Notes under the pieces: generated by a model | What the model was told of the DNA's origin: nothing | Databases searched by the model: none | What the model saw: the letters and a program-made list of their open reading frames with translations, nothing else | Part shown: positions 14,061 to 26,640 of the stretch, one piece after another | How the letters are laid out: every line of letters begins with the position of its first letter | Position numbering within the stretch: the stretch's first letter is position 1 | Made by a program: the position numbers and the translations under genes | Assembly: GCF_003369915.1 (NCBI RefSeq) | Contig: NC_046674.1 | Location: 26,229,657-26,293,656 of the forward strand | Source of the DNA: Drosophila miranda | Taxonomy: Eukaryota; Arthropoda; Insecta; Diptera; Drosophilidae | Length of the DNA stretch: 64,000 bases | Direction: 5' to 3'

Positions 14061-15304
14061 GAATTTTAAAACATTTGATGTTTCCGCTACGGTTTTTGTT
14101 TCGCTATAACAACACCCGGCCATTATATCTCGCTCTCCTCCGCCCGAAGGCGAACACTGCACGAGGAAGAGTGTGTGTGTGTGAGTAGGAGAGAGAGTCA
14201 GCGCGCGGAAGGGGGGCGTAGCTACGTAGGGAAAGACCCCTCGAGTGTGGTGGCCTACCAATCCCAGGGGTCCCGCACTCTGACCAGCAAACCTTAAATT
14301 TTACTACTAGCGAAAAAATCTCCAAAAACTAATTTTAATGCACACAGGGATATTCCCAACAACTTTCTACATTGCGCCAGTCAAGAGTTCGATACGGTGG
14401 TAAATGATGCCGTTAGAACTTCTGTGGAATTGCAATCGTGACATATGTATTTTTATAATTTTTTCCGGAAATTAAACGTTGGGATCTGGTATCATAATCG
14501 AATCATGGTAGTGCAAAGCCAGGGAAACCTCTATTTAATGTGGTATAGATCTGATCTATTTTTTAAAGCAAAGCGAAAAAGAACAGTAAAGAAAATGTTT
14601 AATAGTTAGTGTCTGATGACCGGGAACAAATGTCTAAAATTACCATTTTTATAAAGTACTTACTAAACACAATAATAATTTAATTAAAGGAACGTTTTAC
14701 TGGTTTAAGGGAGGTGCAAAAAATATTTATTTTTCTAAAGCCATAACTTTCTTGACCAAAAAACGTTGTTAGAAAAGTGACACGCATTTCAAAGTAAATA
14801 TTCGAATGCAATTGGCTCCAACATTTCCCTAAAATTTATAGCCTACTTCTTCCGGAAATAAAAAAGTCATGAACTTTAAACCAACTTTGCAGGGAAATAA
14901 TGAGAGATAAGATGTATTTACAGAAATGTAACTATTTCATACAGTTCCAGTAACAGCTGCACAATCTAAATTACAAATAATAAAAAACTATTTGAGAATT
15001 AGTATGGGCCAATATCGACTCAGATATCTATCGCTAATAGCAACAGGAAATAAAGCAGCATCTACTTTAGATTTGAGCCAAATAATTTATCATTTTGCGG
15101 AAAGTAAGGCAAGGAAACGGTTGTAAAAATAGGTCCTGTTTTTCTTTAGTGTGCAATTAAGTATTTTAAATATTTACCGATATTATTAATCCATAAAGCT
15201 AACACAGAACCCATTAAATTATAAAGTATCTGACTTTAGCTAAACCACGGGGCATGGGCACGGCAAATGGATTTGTTCCTTCTGGCTATATTAATGATCC
15301 GATC
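14061..15304. other. AT-rich intergenic DNA
   Basis: Lies between two copies of the same dispersed repeat. No coding potential, RNA gene or clear repeat structure was seen, so it may be the interior of a larger decayed insertion. Confidence 0.35.
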
Positions 15305-15480
15305 TGGAAGGGTGCAATGCGTAACGCCAGACGCACATTACATGTAACGAGCTCGTAGCAGTGCATAACGGCTAGGCTGGGGTTCTAGGCGGATGCGTCT
15401 GCGCTGCGGGAGTCCTGTGTGATGAGTAACTGATTTTTGTATACCCTTTGCGGTCGTCCATCGAAATGTAACTTACTTTC
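15305..15480. mobile_element. DINE-1/INE-1-like repeat fragment, copy 2
   Basis: Diverged second copy of the 13910-14060 repeat: GGTGCAATGCGTAACGC, CATAACGGCT, GGCGGATGCGT and GTATACCCTTTGCGG appear in the same order and orientation. It carries about 25 bp of extra sequence. Confidence 0.5.
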
Positions 15481-16409
15481 TCTCCCTCTGCCTTTGCCCC
15501 TGTATCCCACTGGAGTCCAGGGTATCTCTTTGTCGAGGCGGCCCTAGTCTATGCTGGCACAGTGCTTACGTGTATATATGTACGTGCATATGCACCATCT
15601 GTACGTGCATAGGCACCCACGCAATGGATAAATTATTCAACGATTATAAAGTGCGTTTTTGCATTTGCATTTTTTTATTAAGTTTACAATTTTCTCCTTT
15701 TTTTAATAACAGAAAAAAAAAATTAATTCGAATGAGGAGGGAATGCTGGAATGTTGTGGGGGTGGTGGAGGGTGCTGACGTTGCATTTTCTTCCACAATT
15801 AAACATAATAATTATCAACTGCGTTTGTATATACATACATATAATATATAAAAATATCCACAAATATTTTGTATTTTCATTAAATACTAGATAAAGTTTT
15901 TAGTCAAACATTGAGTGGCGCGAGTGTGTGTGTGTGTGTGTGTGTGTGCAGCAACTTTTATACTGTATAACACTTGTATGAAAGTTGCAGTGCACTCACT
16001 TGAGTGTTACATGGCAATACGAACGTAAGAAGGCATTCTGTTTAGTGTGTGCTACAACTGTTAGGCTGTATACCAATCGTATAACAGTTTTCGCACACAC
16101 TTGCAATCACTTTAGTGTTCTATGTATGTCTGTATGGCAATTGAAACATTAGCGATCATTGTACTGTGATACTGTCATACCGTATACCACATACACGCAC
16201 ACATAACAAAACACACACACACACAAGAGTGTTATATGGCAATGAAGCTATATATTAATTGCAAGCGTTTTATAATGTATAATTCAAGTACAGTATAAAA
16301 GTTTCTTTATCTTCCTTCATCAGCATTAAGTAATATACATATGTTTCTTTGTGTGTTGTGTATGGGAGTGTGCTTATGTGTGTGTATAACAGTTAGCAAT
16401 GTGCGTGTT

Positions 16410-16441
<32 letters not shown>

Positions 16442-17160
16442 CCTTAAGATCTAGAGATGCATTCTTTGAGCAAAAGTTTTCGCATATACATATGTATGTA
16501 CAAACATATATACATACATATGTAGTACATAGAGTAAATATCGCATATAGTACATAATAGTATTATTCTACATTTAAGTTAGACTTTTGTTTCTCAATAA
16601 AAAATGCTATTAGTTATTGTTCATGGAGAATCGATCGATAAATACTAAATTAGATTTAAGCACTAACATGGAATACAAGTACATACATATATGTATGTAC
16701 ACACACATATACATATATACATTCATATATCATATATAGTTTTATATGGAATTATCATTGTATTGTATTACATATATATATAAAAATACACATTTTAACC
16801 ACAATTTTCTAATAAAATTCATTTCCTTAATGTCTTTTTTTCTTTCTTTTGTGGGGTGGGTTTTCTTCTCTCCATAAATCCCGCTCGATCCCAGGATTCC
16901 ATCATATTGTATCACTGGGCATGGCACAAGTTTACGTTTCTTCTCTTCTCCTCGCTCTCGCTCTCGTTTTCGCTAACCGGTTAAATCGTGTACAATGGTA
17001 ATTGCTTAGCAGTTTATACTATACTTAGTAGATGAGTGGCTTTTGTTTCTTGTTTCGTTCGGGGTTAGTCGGTTAGTAACAGTCGGGTCGGAGGAGCCTG
17101 TTACCGAATCTTAAATACTAGCATTAGTTGTTCTGTTTTGGGCGTTATATTCAATTCTAA
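15481..17160. other. Intergenic, microsatellite-rich DNA downstream of LIMK1
   Basis: Contains (GT)n runs at about 15925-15948 and 16417-16441, three loosely related segments ending in GTGTTA.ATGGCAAT (about 15955-16245), and many TATGTATGTACATA-type AT repeats. A plus-strand AATAAA at 16596 has no gene attached. No coding gene is supported. Confidence 0.4.
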
Positions 17161-17581
17161 ATATAACATTATACAATTGATTTTATTACATGATAAATTT
17201 GTAAATATTGCAACATGAATTTGTTTCGCTTCTGCGCAGGCACTTAACCTTCGTTATGATTCGGATCCATACTGGTAGAACAGTTGTTTGTTTTATAACT
17301 ATTAGACGCGATCCCCAGCTTCCTCTCTCGCTCTTTTCGCTTTTCGCTGGTCGATACTTTTCTTCATTTTTCATGGTCGATTTTGTTTTTTGTTGGAATG
17401 TGTTGTTTGGTGTTCGTTTGTCTTGTGCGTATAACAGTTGCCTACTGTGTGTTATACCAGTTGGACCATGTAAATATGTGACTGTGTACAACTCCGCCCT
17501 ACTGTTTTTAACAGCTTTCCGGAGTTTCATAGCTATAACAGTTTACCCCCTTCCTCTCCCAGTATAACAGCTGTATGACAG
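17161..17581 (-). other. LIMK1 3' UTR
   Basis: Downstream of the LIMK1 stop on the minus strand. A minus-strand AATAAA lies at 17182-17187, predicting cleavage around 17160. Several copies of ATAACAGTT/ATAACAGCT (plus-strand view) occur here. Confidence 0.5.
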
Positions 17582-20500
17582 CTAGCAGCGCGTATTGAAA
17601 TGGTTGCGCACCGGCGGTGGCGGCGGTGCCCTCCTGCGTCTCTCTCCGGCGGCGGCTCCTGCACCTGCCGCGCCGGCCGACCCGGACCGGCCATGACCAT
17701 TGCTGACTGCCGCCAATGCGTGCGCTACACCTCCAGCGCCGGCACCGGCGCCTGTTGTCGCTGCCTCCTCGCGCATTTTTTGCTTCTGGTCGCTGAGCAG
17801 TGCCCCCAGACGATGCACCTTCTCCGGACTGAGGATATTCAGGCGGGTCGTCTTCAAGGATTGCTGTTGCTGATGTGGCTGCTGATGCTGCTGATGGACG
17901 GGAACCACTGCAGAGAAGGAACAGAAAGATATGCAAAAGATTGACTAAGAGTTTGTTTCCAATAAGCGAACGGACAACGCAAATACACGTAAGCGCCGGA
18001 GATCGTATCGAAGCCGATGACTGCTGCATGCTCTCTCTCTCTCTATCTTTCTGTCTTTCGCTGTTCGCAAAAGGCACGAATTTATTTTTTGGTTAATGCA
18101 GAGGGACCTAGCCCCTATCTCTATCTCCATTTTGCTCGCACTATACATGAGAGGTGGAAAAATAATAGAGAGAAAGAGAAGAATCACGACGGCTAGTTAT
18201 GTTCTAATGTTAATTCTTGCACTTCGTTTATGCTCTTTCCACCTAATGACTTATTTTATACAACAGCAGCCGCTACAACATCTCGCGTGGTATCCCAAGA
18301 GTCTGAACAGAAAATGTGGTTGCTTTAGCCCCTGAGGACGGACAGACAGACATGGCTATATTGCCTCGGTTATTGTTGCTGATCAAGAGCTAATATACTA
18401 TATATACTAATATAAACGCTTCCTTCTGAGTGGTATCAAGAGAGAGAGAGAGACAGAAAGAGAAAGTTGCTCAATCTTCAATATCTGGTCATACCGTTGC
18501 TCAGGCGCTGGGCCGTGGCCGCCGTGTGCCTCTGGGCCAAATGCTTGCTGGGTGATCCAGGCCGGGGCCGTGTGGGCGACGCATTGCTATGGCTGGGGGG
18601 CGTCGTGTGTGGCGGCTGTGCATGCGAACGACTGAAGGGACCTTTGGGCGGCTTCGTCTTGTGGCTGCCCATAGGCAGGCGCTGGCTGCCGTTGGACCGT
18701 TGGGGCAGCAGGGGGACCATGGGGACCAGGGGGAGCGTCAGTTTGTGTTTCTTGGGCAGGCAATCCCGAGGAGCAGTGGCTGTTCCTGTTCCAGGACTGT
18801 TGCCACTGAAATTTGGAAGGATGAAAGCCGGAGATCTGGACGAAGCTTCAGCCGAGAGGCCGTGCACTTCGACGGCGCTGCTGCTGTTAGTGGCCTTGCT
18901 CCGTTTGGGTGCCGTTGTTGGCGTCTGCTTGCTATGTCCGGTCGTGCTCGTGGCCAGATTTTCGAGAGATTCGGCTTGCTGGAGCTGCTGCTGTGTCGCC
19001 GGCGTTGGATTACGGCGCCCAAAGATGGGCGTCTGATTAATGCGCTGGGTGCGTGGCGGCGGCGGGGGACAGTTGCCGTTGAGGCCGGCGGCGGCCGCCT
19101 CGTGCTCCAGCCTCTGGAACATCTTCAGGGCCACCGGCGGTGTCTTGAAAAAGTTGCGCACGGAGTTCTGCGATGGGCTTATATTGCGGCGGCTCGCTTC
19201 CTCCAGGTGCTCGAACTTGCTGAGGCGCTGGTGCAGTCGCGTCCGCATATCATCGACGGCCATGAGAGGTCCAGACTCTGGGGCTGAGGCTTGTGGCGGG
19301 GGCACCGCAGTGTCTGACTCCTTGGGCGGGAGCTCTGGCAGTGTGGGAGTGGGAGCATTCACCTCGTGGTAATTGAGACTCGTGTCGCAACTAGAGTCCA
19401 CATCCGAGTAGTTGTTAAGGTCGCGCACGTCGTGCAACTGCAGCTCCGCGCCGGGACGCAGATCGACGAGGTAGCCCTTCTCCCCGAAGGGCCGGCACTT
19501 CTTCAGGGCCTGCTTGAGGACCCGCTCCGTCGAATGGGTCTCCGGGGTGACATTGCGCCGCTCCTCCTGGGCGCCCAGGAAGCGCTGTCGGCGACGGGCA
19601 CGCATGCTGTCCCGCAGCCGCTCGCCGCTTGGTGAGAAATCCTTTCCCAGATGCGGGGACTTGGGTATCTCCGGCGAACGGATCAACAGATTCTCTTTTT
19701 CCTTCTCCTGATTCGAGGGCGAAGAATCCTCTACGTCCGCATCGATGTCTGGAGTCTTGGCCACCTCAGCGAGCACATCGAGATTGTCCAGACTGCGCTG
19801 GGAGGTGGGCGACAGGGCATCCTCCGAGCTGAGGTAGTTCTCGTGAAAGTTCTCGATCTCGTGCAGCAGGCGGACGGGCGGCAGTCGCTCGGTGGTCAAA
19901 TGGTGGCGCAGCTGCTCCAGCCACACGTGCAGAGTCTCGAAGCTGGGTCGCATGTCCGGATTGAGATCGCAGCAGACGAACGCCACCTTGATAAAGGCCT
20001 CCGGACAGCTAGAGCAGAACTTCTCGCGGAACTCCTGCTGATTGAGGCTGAAGTCTGAGTTCCTGGGCATGAAATCGGGATCCGCTTCCACGCGTCCAAT
20101 GATCTGCAAAAGGACGATATTATCAAAAATAGAATAGAATGGAATGGAATTGGAATGGATCCTTCGGGATCTTCTTACCTCACAGAGCATTATGCCAAAG
20201 GAGAATACATCCACCTTCTCGTCGTACTTGAGGCCCTTCATCATCTCCGGGGCCATCCAATAGGGATTGCCCACCACCGTGTAGCGTTGCCTTCGCTGTC
20301 GGCTCTTGCTTCGCCTCAGAGTGCTGCTCGGCGACATGGCATCGCTGCCAGTTACAGCTCCTCCAGCAGTAGCAGCAGTAGTTACAGATGGGCCACCGTG
20401 TGGCAACCGCGGTGCATCCACACTTCGGGCGAGACCAAAGTCGGCCACAATCACAGAACGATCCTCGCGCACCAGGCAGTTCATCGAGTTGAGGTCCCGG

Positions 20501-22406
20501 TGTATGATGTTCATCGAATGGAGGTAACTCATTCCGCAGGCAATGTCCCGCGCAAGGCAGACGCGCTGCGGCCAGCTGAGGGACTCGCTGGAGTCGTGTA
20601 TGAGCTCCTTGAGGCACCCTCCGGCCACGTACTCGGTGACCATGTGCAGCTTCTTGTCCTTGTACAGTACTCCGATAAACTTGAGCACATGCTGGTGGTC
20701 CAGCAGCCGGAGCACGGCCACCTCCTTGATGAAGTTGCGCTGTGCCTCCTCGTCGGCGCGGTGCAGCTCCTTGAGGACCATCACCTCGCCGCTGAGGCGG
20801 TGTGTCACCTTGAACACCTTCCCGAAGAAACCCTCGCCCAGCTTCTCGCCTATGACCAGATCCGAGGCACGGAAAATGCGCTGCGGCTTCTGCACGACGC
20901 GGCAGCTCTGCGTGCGCGACAGGTCGTACAGCTGCGGATGGGCCGAGTGCTGTTGGGCCGTATGCTGGTCATCCAGCAGCTTGGACATGCTCGAGCAGCG
21001 CTCCTTATCCTTGAATTGCGTCATGTGTGCCGTTGCCGTTGCTGCTTCTGCCTCTGCTGCTGGCACTGCTGCTGGCACGGCTGCTGCTGGTTTCGTTATC
21101 GTTGTCGAGGAAGTGGCATTTGTGGCCTGGCGCAGTTTCCTTGCCTTGGCGCTCTGCTCGGCCCCAGTCCCAGATGATTTGTAGAGACGCTCCCGCTCTC
21201 GCCCGCCCACCTCTACGCTGGAGGCCGATGTACTGAGCGGCAGGACCAGTGTGGAGGCGGAGCAGGCTCGCTGTATATCCGCCTGGCTGCAGGATCGGCA
21301 CACCTGCACCGGATCATGCTCTACCGTGAGCTGGAGCATCTTTTCGTTGCTCCGGATCAGCTTATCGATCTGCTCCACCGAAGAGTCGCTCACCGGCGTT
21401 CCATTCACCTCCAGGATGCGGTCCCCAATATGCAGATTCGTCAGATTCACATCGATCCTTGGGGATAAAGAGACGACAGGGGGGGTTAGAGGGGGGTGAT
21501 CGTATAGGGTGATGGGGGTGATGGGCATGGGCCTATAGCTTTTACCTATAGATTGCACCGCAGCAATGATCCGCCACGGAGCTTAGCCACGCAAAGGCGT
21601 GCTCGCCCATGCGGCCGTAAAAATTACAAATTAAACTTTTTGTCGTCATGTCCAAGCATGTGTTAGATAGAGATGGACAGATGAAAGTTAGAAAGAGACA
21701 GAGGAGCCACAGAACCAGATCAAGGATTAATAAAGGCGGATGGGCTAGGATTTACGAATGGAGTGAGGGAGAAACCTTACTCTGTAATCCGAACGGAGGG
21801 ACAGCCATCGTCCAGGGACACGCCATCCACACGGAGTCCGGGCGTGGCATCCTTGGGTATCTCGACAAGGCGTATGGAATGCATCGGCTTGCCGGCTGTC
21901 GTTATCCGTGCCTTGGCATCCGCCGGCATCGGCTGGCACGATCTCTTCCCGTAACAGTGGCCGCAGTAGAGCTTCGATCGTTCCACCAGTGCATAGGACT
22001 CGCCCTCGCCGATAAAGGAGCCGCAGGCCGTGCAGCAGAAGCACTCCGGATGGAATTTGTGCTCGCCAGCGACCATTACGGGTCCGGTTATCACTGCCGT
22101 GCATTGCTGGCAGGCATCCCCAAATCGCGCGTAGTAGTCCTCGCGACAGTATAGTAGACCCTCGCGCTCAAAGTACCAGTTGTGCAGGTGGCTGTCGCAC
22201 ACGGAACAGCGAAAGCAGTCGCAGTGCCACTGCTGCCCGAGGGCCATCACAATCGGCGCCTCCTCCTGGTGGGGCAGCAGCTGGTCGTGACAGTGGCCGC
22301 ACTGTGACATTGCTGATCCTCCTGCTACTCCCCATGCTCCTGCGCCTGCTTCGCGTGCTGATGCACCATTGCCTCCTCGGTGGCGCTGGTGCTGCTGCTG
22401 ATGCAT
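17582..22406 (-). CDS. LIMK1: LIM domain kinase 1
   Basis: Serine/threonine kinase that phosphorylates cofilin (Twinstar) and so stabilises actin filaments downstream of Rho/Rac. Minus-strand exons: 21781-22406, 20179-21457, 18495-20103, 17582-17907 (1279 codons plus stop, all in phase). Two LIM zinc fingers run from about residue 36 to 155 (first pair CGHC), then a PDZ domain (about 173-265, NLHIGDRILEVNGTPV). The kinase starts near 405 with GEKLGEGFFGKV; the HRDLNSMNCLV catalytic loop, specific to LIMK/TESK, is near 530, DFG near 549, and the activation segment ends RYTVVGNPYWMAPEM with a basic insert before it. The long tail is Ser/Pro/Gln-rich. I chose the MHQQQ start by analogy with the short fly N-terminus; an upstream exon at 24375 could add about 17 residues in frame. 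The 75-bp intron (20104-20178) lies in the kinase domain. Confidence 0.93.
18333..18432. mobile_element. DINE-1-like repeat fragment in LIMK1 last intron
   Basis: GACGGACAGACAGACATGGC followed by CTCGGTTATTG.TGCTGATCAAGA and a TATATAC tract matches the interior of the two large repeats at 32558 and 36304. It is a short diverged relic in the same orientation as the 32558 copy, sitting in the 587-bp LIMK1 intron. Confidence 0.6.
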
Positions 22407-24374
22407 GGAATGTGGAATGTTATGTATCTTCTTGCGCCCGATTACGTTAGCACTGCAATAGAAAGAGACAGACAGTGAGTGAAGGAGAGACACAATAAAT
22501 TCTAGGTTTTTTTTCTTCGGGGTGGTGGGCAACATTGACCGTGAAAATTCATGAATGTGTATGTTGATGCAACATTTTACCGCATTTCAACATTTGCATA
22601 TTTATGTATGTGTTGGTACGCCTATACGAATGACTGCATTCTGCATTTAAAATGGCACAACACTTTACAGCTGTGTGCCGCCGCAAGGTAACTGTAGTTG
22701 TTGTGTGCATATTGCTATCTCGTTTTCGTCCCCAACTCGAGGAAAATGACGAATGCGCCTCTTAATACAAAATTGAAAAAGCACAAACAACGAACGCACA
22801 GTGGTTGAAATACTGGTAATAGTGTCTTTGTGGAATCGAGTGTGTGCATAAATACATACATGTACATATATACTGGCATTGGTAGCCACTCGTAGTCAGT
22901 CACAGGTAATCAATGCCTAATCCAGATGAAAACTATTGTAGATTTGTAGATTACTGGTGGGGGTAACAGTAAATATTTAACTTTTTTGCTGCTCAATTCC
23001 GACACATATACTATTTATATTTGGGTTTAGTAATCTATTTCACACATCACTTGATTTATTAATAAAAGGGCAGCCACTTAATCGCTCGAATTAGTATATT
23101 TTTGTGTGTGTGTGTTTTGTGTGCAGGCCAATTGGAAAAGCCATGCATTCCACTGTGCAAAGTCATTACCACACATACACATGCACGTGTACAGGTGCTG
23201 CACACAAGTGATAGAAAATGTGTGTGGGGGAACGGGAACAACACAATAGCACAGCGAACATAGCCATCTAACAATACTAATGCTTCATCTTCTTTTTTTT
23301 GTTGTTGTTTTAAACAACTTTTGCTAGCATGAGCGTCTATTGTTTCTAATAATATACACAGTCTCACACACACACCTTACATAATTGTTCGTATGTATGG
23401 GTTCTGCTGTGTATTTACGTACATTTCACATTTGTTGGTATTCTTCGTTTAGTTGATTGCCTCGGCTTTGATTTGAATCCTGGAATCCAGTTAACATTGT
23501 AGGTTTGCTGCCGCGCACGTTGGTGGGGGTGTTTGAGGGCTTGGGCTATAATTTATAATAATATAATCGACACAAACAAGAAAAACAAAAAAAACAAACC
23601 AAAAATGAAACTAGTGATGACAGATAGAGATGGTACACTGCTCAAGCTCAGTACACAAGTCCCGATATATTTCTAATGGGCTGTTTACACTAGGGCTATA
23701 TCATGCGTTTTTGCGTCTTGTCGGAGACGCAGTTTTTTTTCATGGCATACGCATAAACGCGTAGGGATGGCCAAAAGAACCGTCCTTTTCGAAGGCAGGT
23801 GCGTATATTCGAAATATTTGGTTCCTCTTGCATTTTCTTCCCATATGCAGCACCCAGTAAAATATTATATTTTGACGCGTTAAAGTTATTGCTGAGGGAA
23901 AAGGTACAATTATATACATATATAATCCTTAAAACAGATTGTGTCATTAGCTACGTCATTTAGTGAAGCCGTAAGGCCATAACGACACTGCTTGATATAT
24001 GGAAGGAGAACATCGAAAGTTCTCATGGCTCTACAGCTGAAAATAATAAATAAATATGAGCATCACTTATCTTTCATAATATTTATATACTCGAAATTTG
24101 GTTCCTTCCCTGGTCATCAAACAAACCAATCAGCTATTCTCCAGACGCACAACCTTCATCTGCCAATTTAAATGCCTATTTACGTCATGACGTTCGATAT
24201 TGATATCGATGGGAAACGCACGGTTGTGTGAAAACGCTATAGAGTAGCGAAATACTTTTAATGTCACGAGTCATCAGTGATGTAAGTAATTTTTAAAGGT
24301 ACTTTTAAAAACAAAGGGTAAAGAAACATTAATACGCTGTTTTTTTTTAATTTTCGCTCAAAAATCGTACTCAC
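22407..24374 (-). other. LIMK1 5' UTR part and long first intron
   Basis: A strong acceptor (TATTGCAG, exon from 22452) precedes the LIM-coding exon. The matching donor is probably GTGAGT at 24374, giving a first intron of about 1.9 kb. The intron holds AT-rich DNA, GT runs near 23100 and no supported gene. Confidence 0.45.
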
Positions 24375-24485
24375 GTGTCCATCACGTGTCATCATTTATT
24401 CAAATAGATTGCCTTTATATCCTTTTCACTTTCAAACAATTTCTATTTGGCGCGCACCTCTCGCATCCAGTCGATAGTATCGATA
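24375..24485 (-). promoter_or_regulatory. Probable LIMK1 5' exon and DRE promoter
   Basis: A perfect DRE palindrome TATCGATA at 24478-24485, with flanking CGATA at 24472 and TATCG at 24496, lies about 100 bp upstream (minus strand) of a good splice donor (GTGAGT beginning at 24374). DREF/BEAF-type sites mark fly housekeeping promoters. The short exon holds ATG GAC AC, which joins in frame to the 22452 exon, so an alternative N-terminus beginning MDTANVIGRKK is possible. A nearby upstream ATG in another frame terminates soon after the splice. Confidence 0.4.
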
Positions 24486-24779
24486 ACCGAACTTGTATCG
24501 GGTAAGGACCTCCTTTAACCGGTTGACAACAATGAGTCTCATTACATACTTTTAAATTATTTACTTTAATTACTGACATTTGGTGATGATGGAACTGCAT
24601 TTCCCAATCATTGACCAGGTGAACCCACCGGGAAATATACATGTTTTTCATATTCTGGAGCTGCAGATTCAGAATGTTATTCGGCGAAAATTGGACCTTG
24701 GATGGTATACCATTCAGGCCACTTTCATAGTCAGAAGCTGGAGACATTCGGGCAGTCGCTTAGGGTGAATATGCTGCAA

Positions 24780-25060
24780 ATTTTGGGGAATATTAACACA
24801 ACACATCCGGACTTTCTGTCGCGGCCGCTTCCTGCCATAATTAATTAATAAATAATAATAAATTAAATACATGAGAAATCTACATTTAGAATTTTGAATA
24901 GCCGTCTGTTTATGATTTTCTTTGTTGTTGTTGGGTTGTTGTTAGTTTTGATGTCCCGAGAAGTAGTATGTCTCCTTTTTTGTCTACATTTGGCGGGCAA
25001 GGGGAACTACCCAGCCCTGGGGTCGACAGCTAGCCGGCATTGCCCTCTGGGAAACAAGCC
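24780..25060. repeat. Unknown repeat, related to 27780-27930
   Basis: Shares ATGTCC followed by CCAGCCCTGGG and CTAGCCGGC.TTGCCC with 27800-27920. At 27821 the same block begins a clean 34-codon frame. The family is not recognised. Confidence 0.4.
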
Positions 25061-25069
25061 AAGTGTAAC

Positions 25070-25168
25070 AAATCCTTGGAATGCGTGGAATACAAACGTT
25101 TGGTGAACAGACGCACCGAATACTACCTAAAGTGGAAGGGCTACCCACAGAGATTTGGAAAATCTTAG
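25070..25168 (+). pseudogene. Decayed chromodomain fragment, plus copy
   Basis: Frame 25070-25168 reads through VEYKRLVNRRTEYYLKWKGY before a TAG. The EYYLKWKGY core is the hallmark of HP1/Polycomb-type chromodomains, which bind methylated histone H3; the aromatic-cage region is partly visible but the ENTWEP-type continuation is absent. A second copy lies in inverse orientation at about 25505-25605. It is a broken piece inside a repeat mosaic. It may come from a retrotransposon integrase chromodomain or a captured HP1-like gene; I cannot decide. Confidence 0.5.
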
Positions 25169-25179
25169 CTGGAAGCAAA

Positions 25180-25300
25180 AGATGGCACGACTGTGTACGA
25201 TGTACGATGTACGAGTGGCAACGCAGATGGGATGATGGGGACTACCTAGGTCGGGTGACGCACCGCTTCATCCCGAACGCAGGCTTCGTCTACTAAGGAA
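25180..25300 (+). mobile_element. LINE C-terminal fragment, copy 1
   Basis: A frame with YEWQRRWDDGD..GRVTHRFIPN resembles the conserved tail of R1/LOA-group non-LTR retrotransposons, where WQ.RW and GRWTH.LIP occur after reverse transcriptase. It ends at TAA. A near-identical copy lies 411 bp downstream. Confidence 0.5.
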
Positions 25301-25354
25301 TCAAACACAACGCCGCGGAGTTCAAGAAATCGGTCCACCTGGGCAGCAAGTGGA

Positions 25355-25480
25355 GAAGATTTGGCTGCGGAGGTTTAAGTGCGCACCGAGAAGAAGATTT
25401 GGTTGCGAAGGTTTAAGTGCGCTTCGAGGAGAAGATTTGGTTGCCGAGGTGTAAGTGCGCTCCGAGAGGCGAGGGTGGCG
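25355..25480. repeat. 38-bp minisatellite, three units
   Basis: Units beginning GATTTGG at 25358, 25396 and 25434 (period exactly 38), with core TTGCGGAGGTTTAAGTGCGC. Two further units lie at 25769 and 25807, and a larger diverged array of the same family at 40300-40690. Confidence 0.75.
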
Positions 25481-25504
25481 GATCTTCTGCTTCCAGCTAA
25501 GATT

Positions 25505-25605
25505 TGCCAAATCTTCGTGGGTAGCCCTACCACTTTAGGTAATATTCGGTGCGTCTGTTCACCAAACGTTTGCCTTCCACGCATTCCACGGATAAGGCGC
25601 GACTA
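25505..25605 (-). pseudogene. Decayed chromodomain fragment, inverted copy
   Basis: The minus strand reads VECVEGKRLVNRRTEYYLKW, then a stop in place of the next lysine, then GYPRRFGKS and a second stop. It matches the plus-strand copy at 25070-25168 closely. The extra internal stop shows that it is dead. Confidence 0.5.
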
Positions 25606-25850
25606 GCCGAAGTCCTGTTGTACGAGTGGCAACGCAGATGGGATGATGGTGACTACCCAGGTCGGGTGACGCACCGCTTCATCCCGAACGCAGGCTTCGT
25701 CTACTAAGGAATCAAACACAACGCCACAGAGTTCAAGAAATCGGTCCACCTGGGCAGCAAGTGGAGAAGATTTGGTTGCGGAGGTTCAAGTGCGCTTCGA
25801 GGAGAAGATTTGGTTGCGGAGGTGTAAGTGCGCTCCAAGAGGCGAGGGTG
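25606..25850 (+). mobile_element. LINE C-terminal fragment, copy 2, with minisatellite
   Basis: Repeats the 25205-25380 block at a constant offset of 411 bp, including the same TAA and two 38-bp minisatellite units (25769, 25807). Upstream residues LAEVLLYEWQRRWDDGDYPG are better preserved here than in copy 1. Confidence 0.5.
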
Positions 25851-26640
25851 GCGGATGATGAAGTACACTTCGAAAGGGAAGTAAGGATGGCGGGAGCTGT
25901 TGGTGGTTACTGCCGATGCTTACCACTCCACTGGCCGGAGCCGAACTGATGGTGACCGCTCTGGCGGCGCCCGTTTTATTTCCGAAGGGCAGCTGTTGTG
26001 TACTTGCGTGGTATGGAGGTGCTATGGGCACACTGGAGTGGTCAGCTGTAGGTGTAAGCTAACCATAAAAACACATCAGACTAATGGATACTTTCATTAT
26101 ATTGATATACTTTTTTAAAAGTTTTAACTAAGTAATGACATGATTTTTTCCACTTCATTATGCTATGGCCGAGTTTCAAAACATTTTGCTGCAGCAACAT
26201 GTTCTACGTAACCACTGACGTTTTTACCGTTGGCAAAATTCAATTTGTATGGGCCAGACTCATGTGCCGAGAAAACACCCGCAATTTTGGCAACATTCTG
26301 CACACCCTAGGGAAGAGGATACTATATAATTTCTGAAATTGTTGTCATTTCAGGCTTTAATAAATGCAAAAACCAGTCAGCCTCTGTATAAAAGGTATTT
26401 CAATGATATTTTGCAGTTACTCGTCTTCTTGCAGAGACCAAGAATAGGTATCGGGATTGAGGTATATATACGATATATATAAGAAGCATATATGCATGAA
26501 TAGGTCAAAAACATTTCCATCCAAGAAAAAGTCATTATTACTTTTTAAAGCAGCTTGGAAAACAGAAATAGGGTATACAAATGACCCATACTCATAACAG
26601 ATACGATACCTGTTGACCAGCAACAATGAGGTAACATGTT
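25851..26640. other. Intergenic, no supported gene
   Basis: Mixed-composition DNA grading into AT-rich sequence. It is probably flanking repeat remains; nothing coding was recognised. Confidence 0.3.
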